From contig CAIRNS010000007.1 of the NCBI GenBank assembly GCA_903880015.1, positions 1 to 64,000 on the forward strand: a stretch of 64,000 nucleotides of DNA, read 5' to 3'. Source of the stretch: an uncultured Elusimicrobia bacterium (GTDB lineage: Bacteria; Elusimicrobiota; Endomicrobiia; Endomicrobiales; CAIRNS01). A model generated the notes under the pieces. It did not search any database. It had not been told where the DNA came from and saw nothing but the letters and a program-made list of their open reading frames with translations. The translations under genes were made by a program, and so were the position numbers. Position 1 is the stretch's first letter. Each line of letters begins with the position of its first letter. Of this stretch, positions 19,361 through 28,242 are shown piece by piece.

Positions 19361-19514
19361 TGTAAAGTTGCAAGCATATTTGACCCTTTATTTGCAACGA
19401 AAAATGACCCCATAGAGAACAATTATCTTATTGAAATATCAAGAAAATATGACACCCACAGTGGGGTCAATATCCATACAATTAGGGGGTCAAAAATAGC
19501 TGCAACTTTATACA
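19361..19514. repeat. Imperfect inverted repeats around a short spacer, MITE-like
   Basis: TAAAGTTGCA...TTTGACCC at 19363-19386 recurs in inverted form at 19487-19510 (GGGTCAAA...TGCAACTTTA), matching at about 20 of 24 positions. Shorter TGACCCC/GGGGTCA copies lie inside. The element begins right after the ATPase stop codon. The layout suggests a small non-autonomous element or an insertion-sequence end. Confidence 0.5.
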
Positions 19515-19666
19515 TGGTCCTGCGGCGTGAAAAACTGGTAATAAATCACAAGCGTACGGAACGCATCTATCTTGAAACAGAGTATTCTCAAAGAACAGAT
19601 TCAAATGGATCAAAAACTCGTCACACAAAAAGCACTGACGGCCTAACTTATAAATGGCCTATATAA
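19514..19666 (+). pseudogene. Fragment of an IS3-type transposase
   Basis: A 50-codon open stretch reads MVLRREKLVINHKRTERIY and ends in TDGLTYKWPI then TAA. The LVINHKR-ERIY part matches, from memory, the N-terminal helix-turn-helix region of IS3-family OrfB transposases, which normally continue into an rve integrase core. No core follows, so this is debris. The last 15 codons recur in inverted orientation at 21377-21435. Together with the preceding repeat and the following inverted repeat it accounts for most of the 19361-19727 gap. Confidence 0.5.
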
Positions 19667-19678
19667 TGGGGTAAGGTC
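19620..19678 (+). repeat. 59-bp inverted repeat, left copy
   Basis: These 59 bases match the reverse complement of 21377-21435 at 56 positions. The two copies flank the membrane glycosyltransferase gene at 19728-21314. The copy includes the end of the transposase-like fragment, its TAA, and 12 more bases. Confidence 0.9.
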
Positions 19679-19727
19679 ACGCCCCCTATTCCTCTGTTTA
19701 AAATGTGTGGTGCACAAGTAATTTCAA

Positions 19728-21314
19728 ATGAAAATCAATACCTTCTTGTCTCACTCCGTTCCCAATGCCTTATCACGACGTTTTGTGGTGCCGGTTCTTT
19801 TCATCGCCGGGCTTACGGCTCTTTATTCGGTTACTACTTATCTCTGGCTAGCGGAGAATGCTGTCCCACCGCACGACGATTTGGCCTACCATCTTTCTAC
19901 TGCTTTGACGATCGCACAACAGTCGCACGGATCGATCGTTGACGTTATTTTAAATGCCCTGCGCTATCATTCTCCTCGCTATACGGCATCCCTTTATCCA
20001 CCTCTCTACTATATGGCTATGGCATTAAGCGGAATGGCAGGAGGATACTCTCAGATCAGTTTCATACTTGCCAATCTCTTGTTTATTCCAGTCTTGTTGG
20101 TGTCGCTATGGTTGATTGGCGCGAAGACAGGTAATTCCTATACGGGACTCGTTGCCGGCGCGTTGTGCATGTTCTATCCATTCATATTTGATTCGGCGCG
20201 TCTGCCTCTGATCGATTTCCCATTGGCTGGGATGCTTATGTTGAACTTATGCTTGCTTTTGTACAGCGAAGGATTTTCCCATCGTCGGACAACCCTTTTA
20301 TACGGCATTTCCTGGGGGCTGGGTATGCTTTTGAAACAAGTCTTTGTGTTGTTCGCTATCCCGTCATTGCTGATCACATTCTATTCCCTATTATACGTAG
20401 ATCCCAAAAGCCGGCGTATGCGATTCAAGAATGTTTTTGTTGCGGCATTGCTTGCAGCTGGTTTAGTAGCCCTGTGGTATCTGCCGCGGATACATTTCAT
20501 AAGGATATATTGTCAGGCCACCGCCGCATCAGGCGGCGCGCCAATCGCATCATGGAGCAGTATTCAATTTTACGGGGCCGGGCTTGCTCAACAGATCAGG
20601 CCGTTCTTTGTAGTGGTATTCGCTCTTGCGGCAGCCGGGTGGCTGGCTGTACAAGGCGATAAAAAGATGAAAACATTCCTTTTTTTATCACTGGTCGGGA
20701 TATATCTGATCTTTTCCGCGATTGGGGTTAAACATGTCAAAACTACCATTCCTTACCTGCCCATAGTAGCGCTTATCTCTGCGTACGGAATTATGAGTAT
20801 TCCTAAGCGTTTTGTGCGCAGTGTCGTTGTAATGGTGGTTCTGGGGTTTGGGGTTATGCAATGGTATGACTTAAGCTTCGGGTTCCATCGGGTTGCGCCC
20901 CGGCTGGTATCTGAACAGCGGTTTATTACTGTGCCTATGCAGAGCCGTTTGTATCCTGTGTGGGGCTTTTCCTATCGGCCGATCATCGGTGATTTTAAAA
21001 TGGATACTATGCGTCGACGCATGGAGCAAGTGGCGCATCACTTACCGGTACAAGTGACGTTTCCAAAGCACGCCTGGTCGGGGTTGAACGGGATTGTCTG
21101 TAATGAGCCGCTGTGGAGCTATTATTTTATCCGCAACCATGCAGATATAGTATGTCAGGATACCAACCCATTTATAGCAGGAACCGGTGATCATCCGGAA
21201 TTCTTGCTGATCAGTGACCCGGTGTCTATTGGTCTCCCGGTCAAATATCGCCTGCTTGACACGTTTGTGATGCCTGATAACAGCATGATCTATCTTTACC
21301 AGCAAAACTGCTGA
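19728..21314 (+). CDS. Polytopic membrane glycosyltransferase, GT-C/ArnT-PMT type
   Basis: This 528-residue protein has about ten or more hydrophobic segments. Just after the first, PPHDDLAYHLSTAL carries the acidic residues that in GT-C enzymes (PMT/GT39, ArnT/GT83) form the first-loop active site. Such enzymes transfer a sugar from a lipid-linked donor to protein or lipid A on the outer face of the cytoplasmic membrane. A later block LLYSEGFSHRR...GLGMLLKQ is shared with the gene at 39934, showing the two are paralogues. There is no clear Shine-Dalgarno site before the ATG. The gene is bracketed by 59-bp inverted repeats, suggesting movement as a unit. Donor and acceptor are unknown. Confidence 0.75.
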   Translation: MKINTFLSHSVPNALSRRFVVPVLFIAGLTALYSVTTYLWLAENAVPPHDDLAYHLSTALTIAQQSHGSIVDVILNALRYHSPRYTASLYPPLYYMAMALSGMAGGYSQISFILANLLFIPVLLVSLWLIGAKTGNSYTGLVAGALCMFYPFIFDSARLPLIDFPLAGMLMLNLCLLLYSEGFSHRRTTLLYGISWGLGMLLKQVFVLFAIPSLLITFYSLLYVDPKSRRMRFKNVFVAALLAAGLVALWYLPRIHFIRIYCQATAASGGAPIASWSSIQFYGAGLAQQIRPFFVVVFALAAAGWLAVQGDKKMKTFLFLSLVGIYLIFSAIGVKHVKTTIPYLPIVALISAYGIMSIPKRFVRSVVVMVVLGFGVMQWYDLSFGFHRVAPRLVSEQRFITVPMQSRLYPVWGFSYRPIIGDFKMDTMRRRMEQVAHHLPVQVTFPKHAWSGLNGIVCNEPLWSYYFIRNHADIVCQDTNPFIAGTGDHPEFLLISDPVSIGLPVKYRLLDTFVMPDNSMIYLYQQNC

Positions 21315-21376
21315 CCCAATGTGCATCTAGTTTCATAAGGATTTCACAAGGATTTTTAAAAGAATGATATATTGCT

Positions 21377-21435
21377 GACCTTACCCCGTTATATAGGCCA
21401 GTTATAAGTTAGGCCATCAGTGCTTTTTGTGTGAC
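21377..21435 (-). repeat. 59-bp inverted repeat, right copy
   Basis: Reverse complement of 19620-19678 with three mismatches. Read on the minus strand it still encodes HTKSTDGLTYNWPI followed by TAA. Of the two mismatches inside the codons, one is silent and one changes Lys to Asn; the third is after the stop. This supports a former coding end. Confidence 0.9.
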
Positions 21436-21496
21436 TTGTTTTTATCATAAGATACCGAACTGTAGCGAAAAGAACTTGCTTAGGAGGCATTATAAT

Positions 21497-22138
21497 ATGA
21501 AAGTCATCGCGTTAAACGGCAGCCCGAGGAAAGAATGGAATACAGCACTACTGCTCAAAAAAGCTCTTGAGGGCGCTGCGTCAAAAGGAGCTGAGACCGA
21601 GCTTATAAATTTATATGACCTGAACTACAAAGGGTGTATCAGCTGTTTTTCCTGCAAGGAAAAAGGCGGCAAGAGCTACGGCAGGTGCGCGGTGAAAGAC
21701 GATTTGAAACCTGTTTTTATGAAAATCGAGCTGGCGGACGCCGTACTATTCGGCTCGCCGATATATCTGGGAAGTATTACCGGCGAGACACAGTCATTCC
21801 TTGAGCGGCTGGTATTTCCTTACCTTACCTACACCGACCCGCCCGCGACCCTTTTCCCGAAAAAGATCGGCACGGCATTTATTTATACGATGGGAATTCC
21901 GGAAAACATGATGAAAGAAGTAGGATACGAACAGCATTTCGCCAACACGGAACGGTTTCTCACGAGGATATTCGGTTCAAGCGAGACGCTGTTGAGCTTC
22001 GACACCTACCAGTTCGAAGATTATTCACAATATGTTGCCACAAGGTTTAACCCCAAAGAAAAACTGAAACGGCGGCAGGAGATATTCCCCAAAGACTGCC
22101 AAAAAGCCTTCGAGCTCGGCATGCGGCTTTGTATTTAA
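21497..22138 (+). CDS. Flavodoxin-like NAD(P)H-dependent FMN oxidoreductase
   Basis: This 213-residue protein starts MKVIALNGSPRKEWNT, the FMN-phosphate-binding loop of the NADPH-dependent FMN reductase/iron-sulfur flavoprotein group. CISCFSC near residue 50 resembles the cysteine motif of iron-sulfur flavoproteins, which carry a 4Fe-4S cluster and transfer electrons in anaerobes; only part of the usual Cys spacing is visible, so cluster binding is uncertain. FGSPIYLGSITGETQ is the second flavin loop. The start is fixed by TAGGAGG at 21481, nine bases before the ATG; the frame is open upstream but lacks a better site. It lies just outside the right inverted repeat. Confidence 0.85.
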   Translation: MKVIALNGSPRKEWNTALLLKKALEGAASKGAETELINLYDLNYKGCISCFSCKEKGGKSYGRCAVKDDLKPVFMKIELADAVLFGSPIYLGSITGETQSFLERLVFPYLTYTDPPATLFPKKIGTAFIYTMGIPENMMKEVGYEQHFANTERFLTRIFGSSETLLSFDTYQFEDYSQYVATRFNPKEKLKRRQEIFPKDCQKAFELGMRLCI

Positions 22139-22250
22139 CGATAAGAACGATTCCGGTGGTGATTGTTATGAACGAATTAGTTGAAACTTATTGAAAGTTA
22201 CTAATGTCTAAATGTATGAAGAGCAATGCAAGGATAGTAAGGAGGGAAGC

Positions 22251-22736
22251 ATGAAAAAACTAATAGTATTTTCTATGGTAGCTCTAATGTTGTCTTGTGA
22301 TGTTGCGTATGCGCGGGGGCGTCATGGATATTATTATTTCGGCGGGCATTGGAGGTTGGGGAATGCTATAGTAGCAGGGCTTGTAGTGGGAACCGTAATT
22401 GCAACATTACCCCCACGACATGAAGTTGTTTATGTCAGTGGCAATCCTTGCTATTTTGACGGTACCTATTACTTTCAAAGAAATCCTTCGGGGTATGTTG
22501 TCGTTGAACCGGCGGGAGTGCAACCAGTGCAACATGCTGAAGTCGTAGTGCCAACCCAAAGTTTTCCTCCATCAGCGGAGAATAACAGAAGTGTCACGAT
22601 AAAAATACAGAATACGAACGGGAGTATTAAGGAAATTATGTTAGTCAAAAAAGGAAGTGGCTATGTCGGTCCGGAAGGCGAATATTATGATTCTATGCCG
22701 ACTGCAAAGCAATTGAACGCCATGTACGGCCAATAA
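22251..22736 (+). CDS. Small exported protein of unknown function, DUF6515-like
   Basis: This 161-residue protein has a signal peptide (MKKLIVFSMVALMLS...AYA, cleavage near residue 22), a short glycine/alanine hydrophobic segment (residues 39-53), and a tyrosine-rich block with YFDGTYYFQRNPSGYVVVEP. That YY...G-YY...GYVVV pattern resembles small periplasmic proteins grouped as DUF6515. GGAGGG just before the ATG at 22251 decides the start over an in-frame ATG at 22212. The C-terminal half is predicted soluble. No partner gene is evident. Confidence 0.7.
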   Translation: MKKLIVFSMVALMLSCDVAYARGRHGYYYFGGHWRLGNAIVAGLVVGTVIATLPPRHEVVYVSGNPCYFDGTYYFQRNPSGYVVVEPAGVQPVQHAEVVVPTQSFPPSAENNRSVTIKIQNTNGSIKEIMLVKKGSGYVGPEGEYYDSMPTAKQLNAMYGQ

Positions 22737-22858
22737 AAAACCTAACCCAAGGATGGCGGCAGGCATTAAAGTATTTTTATTCTGAGCAAAGAATCTACAC
22801 AATCATCGAATCATGAGTATCCTTCTTTCGTTGCTTATTGCTATAATAATTTTACAGT

Positions 22859-23089
22859 ATGCATATATCAAAAGATCCTCTTCATGGCGTTACGCTGGAA
22901 ATGATTTTGATGCGGTTGGTTGAGCAATACGGGTGGCCAGACCTCGGCGCCGACTTGCGGATGCGGTGTTTTACCCACAACCCCAGCATAAAATCCTGCC
23001 TTGCCTTCCTAAGAAAAACCCCCTGGGCAAGAAAAAAAGTAGAAGACCTATACATCGGCATGATCCGCCTAACAACCCCCACCAAATAA
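22859..23089 (+). CDS. VF530/DUF2132 family protein
   Basis: This 76-residue protein matches the small VF530 (DUF2132) family over its whole length: DPLHGVTLEMILMRLVEQYGW, then CFTHNPSIKSCLAFLRKTPWARKKVE. The family is about 70 residues long and has a DNA-binding-like helical fold, but no established function. A TATAAT lies at 22842-22847, so the transcript would have only a few untranslated bases; the -35 region is poor. Confidence 0.85.
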   Translation: MHISKDPLHGVTLEMILMRLVEQYGWPDLGADLRMRCFTHNPSIKSCLAFLRKTPWARKKVEDLYIGMIRLTTPTK

Positions 23090-23113
23090 TAATTTTCCGA
23101 GAATCTTAATAAC

Positions 23114-23275
23114 GGCAAATCCCCCTATGTCCCCCTGTGCAAAGAGGGAGAACCACAGCCCCATCTTAATATCTCATTTCCATCTTTGTGATCTCTCTCC
23201 CTCCTGAGAAAAAGGAGGGCAGGGGAGGATTTGCCGTATTCTGTTCTATTGTAGGGGCGGGCCTCGCGTCCGCCC
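23114..23275. repeat. Cluster of dispersed intergenic palindromes
   Basis: The 23090-23399 gap holds nested inverted repeats. GGCAAATCCCCC (23114) pairs with GGGGAGGATTTGCC (23222). CCCTCCT (23199-23205) pairs with AGGAGGG (23213-23219). GGGCGGGC (23255-23262) pairs with GTCCGCCC (23268-23275). The last has a relative near 62806-62835. Such hairpins are dispersed repeats rather than genes. Confidence 0.65.
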
Positions 23276-23329
23276 GATTTCCGTTTTCCTTTTCTCCCGC
23301 CTAAGATCTTCCATACAATCCACAAGCCC

Positions 23330-23358
23330 TTGACATACTAATTCAAATATCGTAATAT
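23330..23358 (+). promoter_or_regulatory. Sigma-70-type promoter of the efflux operon
   Basis: TTGACA at 23330-23335, a 17-bp spacer, and TAATAT at 23353-23358 form a near-consensus promoter. It sits about 40 bases before the ATG of the TolC-like gene, and is followed by GGAGAGAGG as ribosome-binding site. Confidence 0.85.
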
Positions 23359-23399
23359 ATGAATAATAAGATAATAAATTAATCACGGAGAGAGGTTCT

Positions 23400-24785
23400 A
23401 TGCGCACGAAAAAATTGTTGTTTACAGCAGTGATGCTGCTGATGGTGCCGGTTGTCGGTAGCGCGGGTGTTGGCCCCGCTCCTGCCGCCCGCGGTTTGAA
23501 AGATATTGTAGCGCGAGCAATCGAGCACAACAACGAATTGCAGGCCGCCGGCGCGCGCGCCAATCAGGCGGAACAATCAGTAGTACTGGCGCATCGGCAA
23601 AAATACCCCGCACTTAACCTTGAAGCTTCTTTCATCCGTTCGGATGATCCCGTGTTCGCATTCGGTTCGCTGCTGCGTCAGCAGCGGTTTACCGCGCCGA
23701 ACTTTGCACTGGATACGCTTAACCGTCCGGGGCCGCTAGATAATTTCTCAGCTGCGGTGACGCTGGGTGTGCCGCTGTACGCGGGGGGGAGATTGACCGC
23801 TGCAACCGCCATTGCACAGACCATGTCCGCCTACGCGCAAGCGGGGTTGTCAGCAGCCCGTGAAAATCTTTTGTACCAAGTGAGCGTGAAATATCTTGAT
23901 GCTCTCTACAATAAGTCATTGCAGTCCTACGCCGTTGACGCGGAATCAGTGGCAACGCAAGAAATAGAATCAGCGAAAAAACTGACTGCCCGCGGCATGC
24001 TCCCCGGAGCTGAGTATTACGGCGCACTGGCCGTTGCCCGGTCGCTGACGGGACGGCGTATCGCCGCAGAGAGCGGCATGCGTACGGCGGTGGACCGTCT
24101 GAATATTTATGCTCATGCCAACGATGCTCCCTTCACGGTTAACGGTCTATTTCCTGAAACAGAAGGTGCACCGGAGACGATTGATAATTTGTTGGCAACT
24201 GCCGGAGAACAACGGCGCGATATTGCGATGGCTGCCTTGCACGGGCGGGCGCAAACCGCGGCTTTAGCGGTTGAAAAAAACAGCGTGCTTCCGGCAATAA
24301 GCGCGTTCGGTGCGACGCAAGGCGATTCAAGCGATGTGATGCAATCACCCATTAAATACACCGTCGGCGTAAAAATGTCCATGCCGCTATTCGATCCTGC
24401 CTACGGCGCTCGCGTGAGGGCTGCCCGGGAACGCTGTGCGGAAAGCGTATCACAGGAAGCGTCGCTCAAAGACAGTGCCGCTTTTGCCGTGACGGAAGCG
24501 TACAATAATTATGAGGCGTCCCGCGCGTTGCTGACGGTAGCTAAAGATGCCCGCGAACAGGCGGGGACATCGGTGCGTATGCTGCGGTCGCTGTACCGCG
24601 AGGGGCGGATAAGCGTCCTTGACGCTGTTCGCGGTGAAGAAGGTTTATTTTTAGCCAACGCCGCGGTCGCTGAAGCGGCGTACCGAATGCAGATTTCGCA
24701 CGCGGCTATACTCGCTTCGGCAGGAAAATTCAATGAGACCGCGGTGGCGGATGTATGCGCTTTCGTCGGTGAGGAGCTACGATGA
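23400..24785 (+). CDS. TolC-family outer-membrane efflux protein
   Basis: This 461-residue protein has a signal peptide (MRTKKLLFTAVMLLMVPVVGSAG) followed by the two long coiled-coil repeats of TolC-type channels. The first half has LKDIVARAIEHNNELQAAGA...VVLAHRQKYPALNLEASF and VPLYAGGRLTA; the second has MSMPLFDPAYGARVRAARE and SVRMLRSLYREGRISVLDAVR. Such proteins form trimeric outer-membrane ducts for RND and ABC exporters. The length is normal. The stop overlaps the start of the RND pump by 4 bases, so the two are translationally coupled. GGAGAGAGG before the ATG is a good ribosome-binding site. Confidence 0.92.
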   Translation: MRTKKLLFTAVMLLMVPVVGSAGVGPAPAARGLKDIVARAIEHNNELQAAGARANQAEQSVVLAHRQKYPALNLEASFIRSDDPVFAFGSLLRQQRFTAPNFALDTLNRPGPLDNFSAAVTLGVPLYAGGRLTAATAIAQTMSAYAQAGLSAARENLLYQVSVKYLDALYNKSLQSYAVDAESVATQEIESAKKLTARGMLPGAEYYGALAVARSLTGRRIAAESGMRTAVDRLNIYAHANDAPFTVNGLFPETEGAPETIDNLLATAGEQRRDIAMAALHGRAQTAALAVEKNSVLPAISAFGATQGDSSDVMQSPIKYTVGVKMSMPLFDPAYGARVRAARERCAESVSQEASLKDSAAFAVTEAYNNYEASRALLTVAKDAREQAGTSVRMLRSLYREGRISVLDAVRGEEGLFLANAAVAEAAYRMQISHAAILASAGKFNETAVADVCAFVGEELR

Positions 24786-27700
24786 ATACGCCACAACACA
24801 AGCTGGGTCTTGCGGGAAGTATCGCCGCCAGTTTCATAAAAACACGCCTGACGCCCCTGCTCGTGCTGGCGGCGCTGTTGCTCGGCGTGATGGCGGTCGT
24901 CAAACTGCCGCGGGAAGAAGAACCCCAGATTTCGGTGCCGATGTTCGATATATTCGTTCCTTTCCCGGGCGCCAGCGCCACGGAAGTGGAAGACCGTTTG
25001 ATTAATGTCGGCGAGCGGCGCTTGTGGGAAATTCCGGGGGTTGAATACATTTATTCAACCGCGGAAGCCAACGGCGCGTTGTTTATCGTGCGCTTTAAAG
25101 TAGGCACGAATCCCGAAGAGGCCATGACGCGCGTATTTACCAAGGTCAGTTCGAATCAGGACATGCTGCCGTCAGGCGCCGGCGCGCCACTGGTGAAAGC
25201 GCGGTCCATAGACGATGTGCCGGTACTGGCGTTAACATTTTGGAACGACCGCAATGACGCGCGGTCTCTGCGGCGCTCCGTTGCGGCGGTTCAGCGGGAA
25301 ATAACCGCCATCACCAATGTTTCGGAAACGCAGATTATCGGCGGACACAAGCGTCAATTCCTCGTACGGCTGCAGCCGCATCTGATAGCCGCCAATCGGC
25401 TCAGCGTCACACAGATTGCGGGTATTATTCAGGCGACTAATATTCGTTTGCCGGCGGGGCATTACGCTGCCGGCGACGGCGTCATTGCCGTTGAGACGGA
25501 TTCGTTCATCACCAGTGTCGACGATTTACGGGCGACGGTAGTCGGCGTTTCAAACGGCCGTCCGGTACAGCTCCGGGATGTGGCGGAAGTTATAGACGGT
25601 GTCGATGAAAAGGAACAGGAAGTGTTCACCATGGACGCCGCCAACGGGTCCATCGCGGCAGTGTCGCCTCGGACAGCCGTGACCTTGACGATTGCCAAAA
25701 GAAAAGGGGCGAACGCTACCCTGGTGTCCGATGAAGTGTTGCGGCGGGTACAGCTGATGGCGAAGCTCGATACCCTGGGCGGCGTCCATTATCGCGTGAC
25801 ACGCAATTACGGTGAAACCGCCAAAGAAAAATCAAACGAGCTGTTGTACCATATGTTATTGGCAACCGTTTCAGTGACGGTGTTAATCGGGCTGCTGCTT
25901 GGTATCCGGGAAGCGCTGGTGGTTCTGGTAGCAATACCGGTCACGCTTGCCCTGACCCTGCTGGTCTATTATTTGTTGGGATACACCCTCAATCGCATCA
26001 CCCTGTTCGCGCTGATATTTTCTATCGGTATTCTTGTCGACGACGCCATCGTTGTCGTTGAAAATATTCATCGCCATTATATGCTGGACCCCGAACGGTC
26101 TATTGCTAAATCGTCAATAAAAGCAGTTGACGAGGTGGGCAATCCAACGATTCTCGCTACGCTGACCGTCATCGCGGCGATACTGCCGATGGCGTTTGTC
26201 GGCGGGCTTATGGGCCCGTACATGATGCCGATACCGGTCGGCGCCTCCTTTGCGATGGTGTTCTCGCTGGCGATTGCGTTTATGGTTAGTCCGTGGTTGT
26301 TTTCGCTCATCCTTGAACGATGGAAACCGGCGGTGCAGCACGGCAGTGAGCGCAAGATTTCGTGGTGGGAACGGACATACCGGCGCGCCATGCATACGCT
26401 GATAAAAAATGCCCGTTTGCGCCGGTGGTATTTGATCGGGCTGGCGGGATTGGTCGTCGCATCCCTGTCGCTGGTGGCGTTTAAAGCGGTGCGTATGAAA
26501 ATGCTGCCGTTTGATAACAAAAGCGAGTTTCAGGTCATCGTCAATATGCCGGAAGGATCTTCGCTCGCGCTGACGCGCCAGGCGACGCTGGCGATGAGCG
26601 ACTATCTCAAGACCTTGCCTGAGGTTAAGAATATTCAATGTTACATCGGCACTTCTTCGCCGTATAATTTCAACGGACTGGTACGGCATTATTTTCTGCG
26701 CAACCGGACGGATCAGGCGGATATCCAGGTCAATCTTGTCCACGCTTCCGAACGCAAGCGTCAAAGCCACGATATCGCCCGGGCGGTGCGCGCGCCGGTG
26801 ACCGCCATAGCCGAGGCCTACAACGCCCGCGTGCATGTTTCCGAAGTCCCTCCCGGCCCGCCGGTGTTGTCGACGCTGGTTATCGAAATTTACGATAAAG
26901 ACACGAGGACGCTCAACGCATTAGCAGGTGACATCACAAAAATACTCAAAGAGACCGACGATATAGTGGATGTAGACAGCTATGTCCCGCGCGCCCAGCC
27001 CCAGTCGGTGCTCAAAGTGGACCGTCAGAAGGCCGCGCTTAACGGCATCATGTCGTCGGATATAGCCGCGACTATCGCGGTTGCCTTGCATGGAACGGAT
27101 GTTGATCTCGCACACATGGAAAACGAGCCGGAATCAGTCGAGATCAATCTTCGTTTACCGCCGGAACAGCGCGACATGGCGGCGCTCAAGGCCATAGAGA
27201 TGTTTTCCCGTTCGGGGACGCCGGTGCCCGTGGGCGCGGTAACCCGTGAATTGCCGGGTGCGGTTGATTTGCCGATATTTCATAAGAACTTGCAAAAGAC
27301 CGCCTATGTTATCGCCGAGGTTGCCGGAAAATCGGAAAGCCCGGTGTACGCAATTATGGCGTTGCGCGCGAAAATAGACGCGCTGGCCGAACGGCGCGGC
27401 ACGGTCATCGACCAGTACTTTACCAAACAACCGGTGACAACTACGCGTACCGCAATCAAATGGGACGGCGAGTGGCAGGTGACATACGAAGTGTTCCGCG
27501 ACATGGGAATCGCCTTCGCCATCGTGATGGTGCTGATTTATCTGATAGTGGTTGCCTGGTTTGAATCGTTTGTCATACCACTTATCATCATGGTGCCTAT
27601 CCCGCTGACGCTGGTGGGCATATTCCCGGCGCACTGGCTGATGAACTCGTTTTTTACGGCGACCTCGATGATTGGGTTTATTGCCGGAGCGGGTATCGTG

Positions 27701-27988
27701 GTGCGTAACTCGATTATCCTTGTCGACTTCATACAGCTCAGAATGAAGGAGGGGATGTCGCTGTCCGATGCCGTGGTGGATGCCGGCGCAGTGCGGTTTA
27801 AGCCGATGTTCCTGACAGCAGCCGCAGTCGTGGCAGGCGCAGGGGTGATGTTGTTTGACCCGATATTCCAGGGTCTTGCGCTGTCGCTGATGACCGGTGA
27901 AGTGGCCGCCACATTCCTGTCGTTGAGTGCCGTCCCGCTGTTGTTTTATCTTGCCAATACGGCAAAGACGGGAAAAAAAGAGATATAA
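24782..27988 (+). CDS. RND efflux pump, inner-membrane permease (AcrB superfamily)
   Basis: This 1068-residue protein has the normal length and layout of an RND permease: TM1 near residues 27-42, a porter domain beginning EEEPQISVPMFDIFVPFPGA, a TM2-6 bundle, a second porter domain, and a TM8-12 bundle. GILVDDAIVVVENI in TM4 supplies the adjacent Asp420-Asp421 of the proton relay. In TM10, at the position of the AcrB relay lysine, the sequence reads VVRNSII, i.e. Arg975. No periplasmic adaptor gene lies between it and the TolC-like gene or nearby. It should exchange protons for an exported compound; the substrate is unknown. Confidence 0.92.
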   Translation: MNTPQHKLGLAGSIAASFIKTRLTPLLVLAALLLGVMAVVKLPREEEPQISVPMFDIFVPFPGASATEVEDRLINVGERRLWEIPGVEYIYSTAEANGALFIVRFKVGTNPEEAMTRVFTKVSSNQDMLPSGAGAPLVKARSIDDVPVLALTFWNDRNDARSLRRSVAAVQREITAITNVSETQIIGGHKRQFLVRLQPHLIAANRLSVTQIAGIIQATNIRLPAGHYAAGDGVIAVETDSFITSVDDLRATVVGVSNGRPVQLRDVAEVIDGVDEKEQEVFTMDAANGSIAAVSPRTAVTLTIAKRKGANATLVSDEVLRRVQLMAKLDTLGGVHYRVTRNYGETAKEKSNELLYHMLLATVSVTVLIGLLLGIREALVVLVAIPVTLALTLLVYYLLGYTLNRITLFALIFSIGILVDDAIVVVENIHRHYMLDPERSIAKSSIKAVDEVGNPTILATLTVIAAILPMAFVGGLMGPYMMPIPVGASFAMVFSLAIAFMVSPWLFSLILERWKPAVQHGSERKISWWERTYRRAMHTLIKNARLRRWYLIGLAGLVVASLSLVAFKAVRMKMLPFDNKSEFQVIVNMPEGSSLALTRQATLAMSDYLKTLPEVKNIQCYIGTSSPYNFNGLVRHYFLRNRTDQADIQVNLVHASERKRQSHDIARAVRAPVTAIAEAYNARVHVSEVPPGPPVLSTLVIEIYDKDTRTLNALAGDITKILKETDDIVDVDSYVPRAQPQSVLKVDRQKAALNGIMSSDIAATIAVALHGTDVDLAHMENEPESVEINLRLPPEQRDMAALKAIEMFSRSGTPVPVGAVTRELPGAVDLPIFHKNLQKTAYVIAEVAGKSESPVYAIMALRAKIDALAERRGTVIDQYFTKQPVTTTRTAIKWDGEWQVTYEVFRDMGIAFAIVMVLIYLIVVAWFESFVIPLIIMVPIPLTLVGIFPAHWLMNSFFTATSMIGFIAGAGIVVRNSIILVDFIQLRMKEGMSLSDAVVDAGAVRFKPMFLTAAAVVAGAGVMLFDPIFQGLALSLMTGEVAATFLSLSAVPLLFYLANTAKTGKKEI

Positions 27989-28011
27989 TACATACTCAAC
28001 AAGGGGGATAT

Positions 28012-28215
28012 ATGAACCAGGAAGAATCACTCAGATTAATGGCAGGCGCGGTGGTGCTGGCCGGTGTTGCCGGCGTTTATTTCATCAGCGCGTGGTTTTT
28101 GTTGTTTCTTGTTTTCGTCGGGCTTAATTTGATTCAGTCGGCATTCACGAAGTGGTGCCCGGCGATGTGGCTACTCGATAAATGCGGCGTCAAAGGCGGA
28201 TGCTGTTCCCGTTAG
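28012..28215 (+). CDS. Small two-helix membrane protein, DUF2892/YgaP-like
   Basis: This 67-residue protein has two hydrophobic helices and KWCPAMWLLDKCGVKGGCC at the end. It matches the DUF2892 family, whose members resemble the membrane tail of the rhodanese YgaP and often accompany sulfur or metal genes. The C-terminal cysteine cluster could bind metal or thiol; this is a guess. AAGGGGGA lies just before the ATG. It follows the RND gene by 23 bases and is probably in the same operon. Confidence 0.75.
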   Translation: MNQEESLRLMAGAVVLAGVAGVYFISAWFLLFLVFVGLNLIQSAFTKWCPAMWLLDKCGVKGGCCSR

Positions 28216-28242
28216 CCCGGCCCATGAACTGGGGAGAAGCAC

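Noticed and set aside
27155-28030. 291-codon minus-strand frame opposite the RND gene
   Set aside because: His/Arg/Gln-rich shadow without family features; the RND sense frame is full length.
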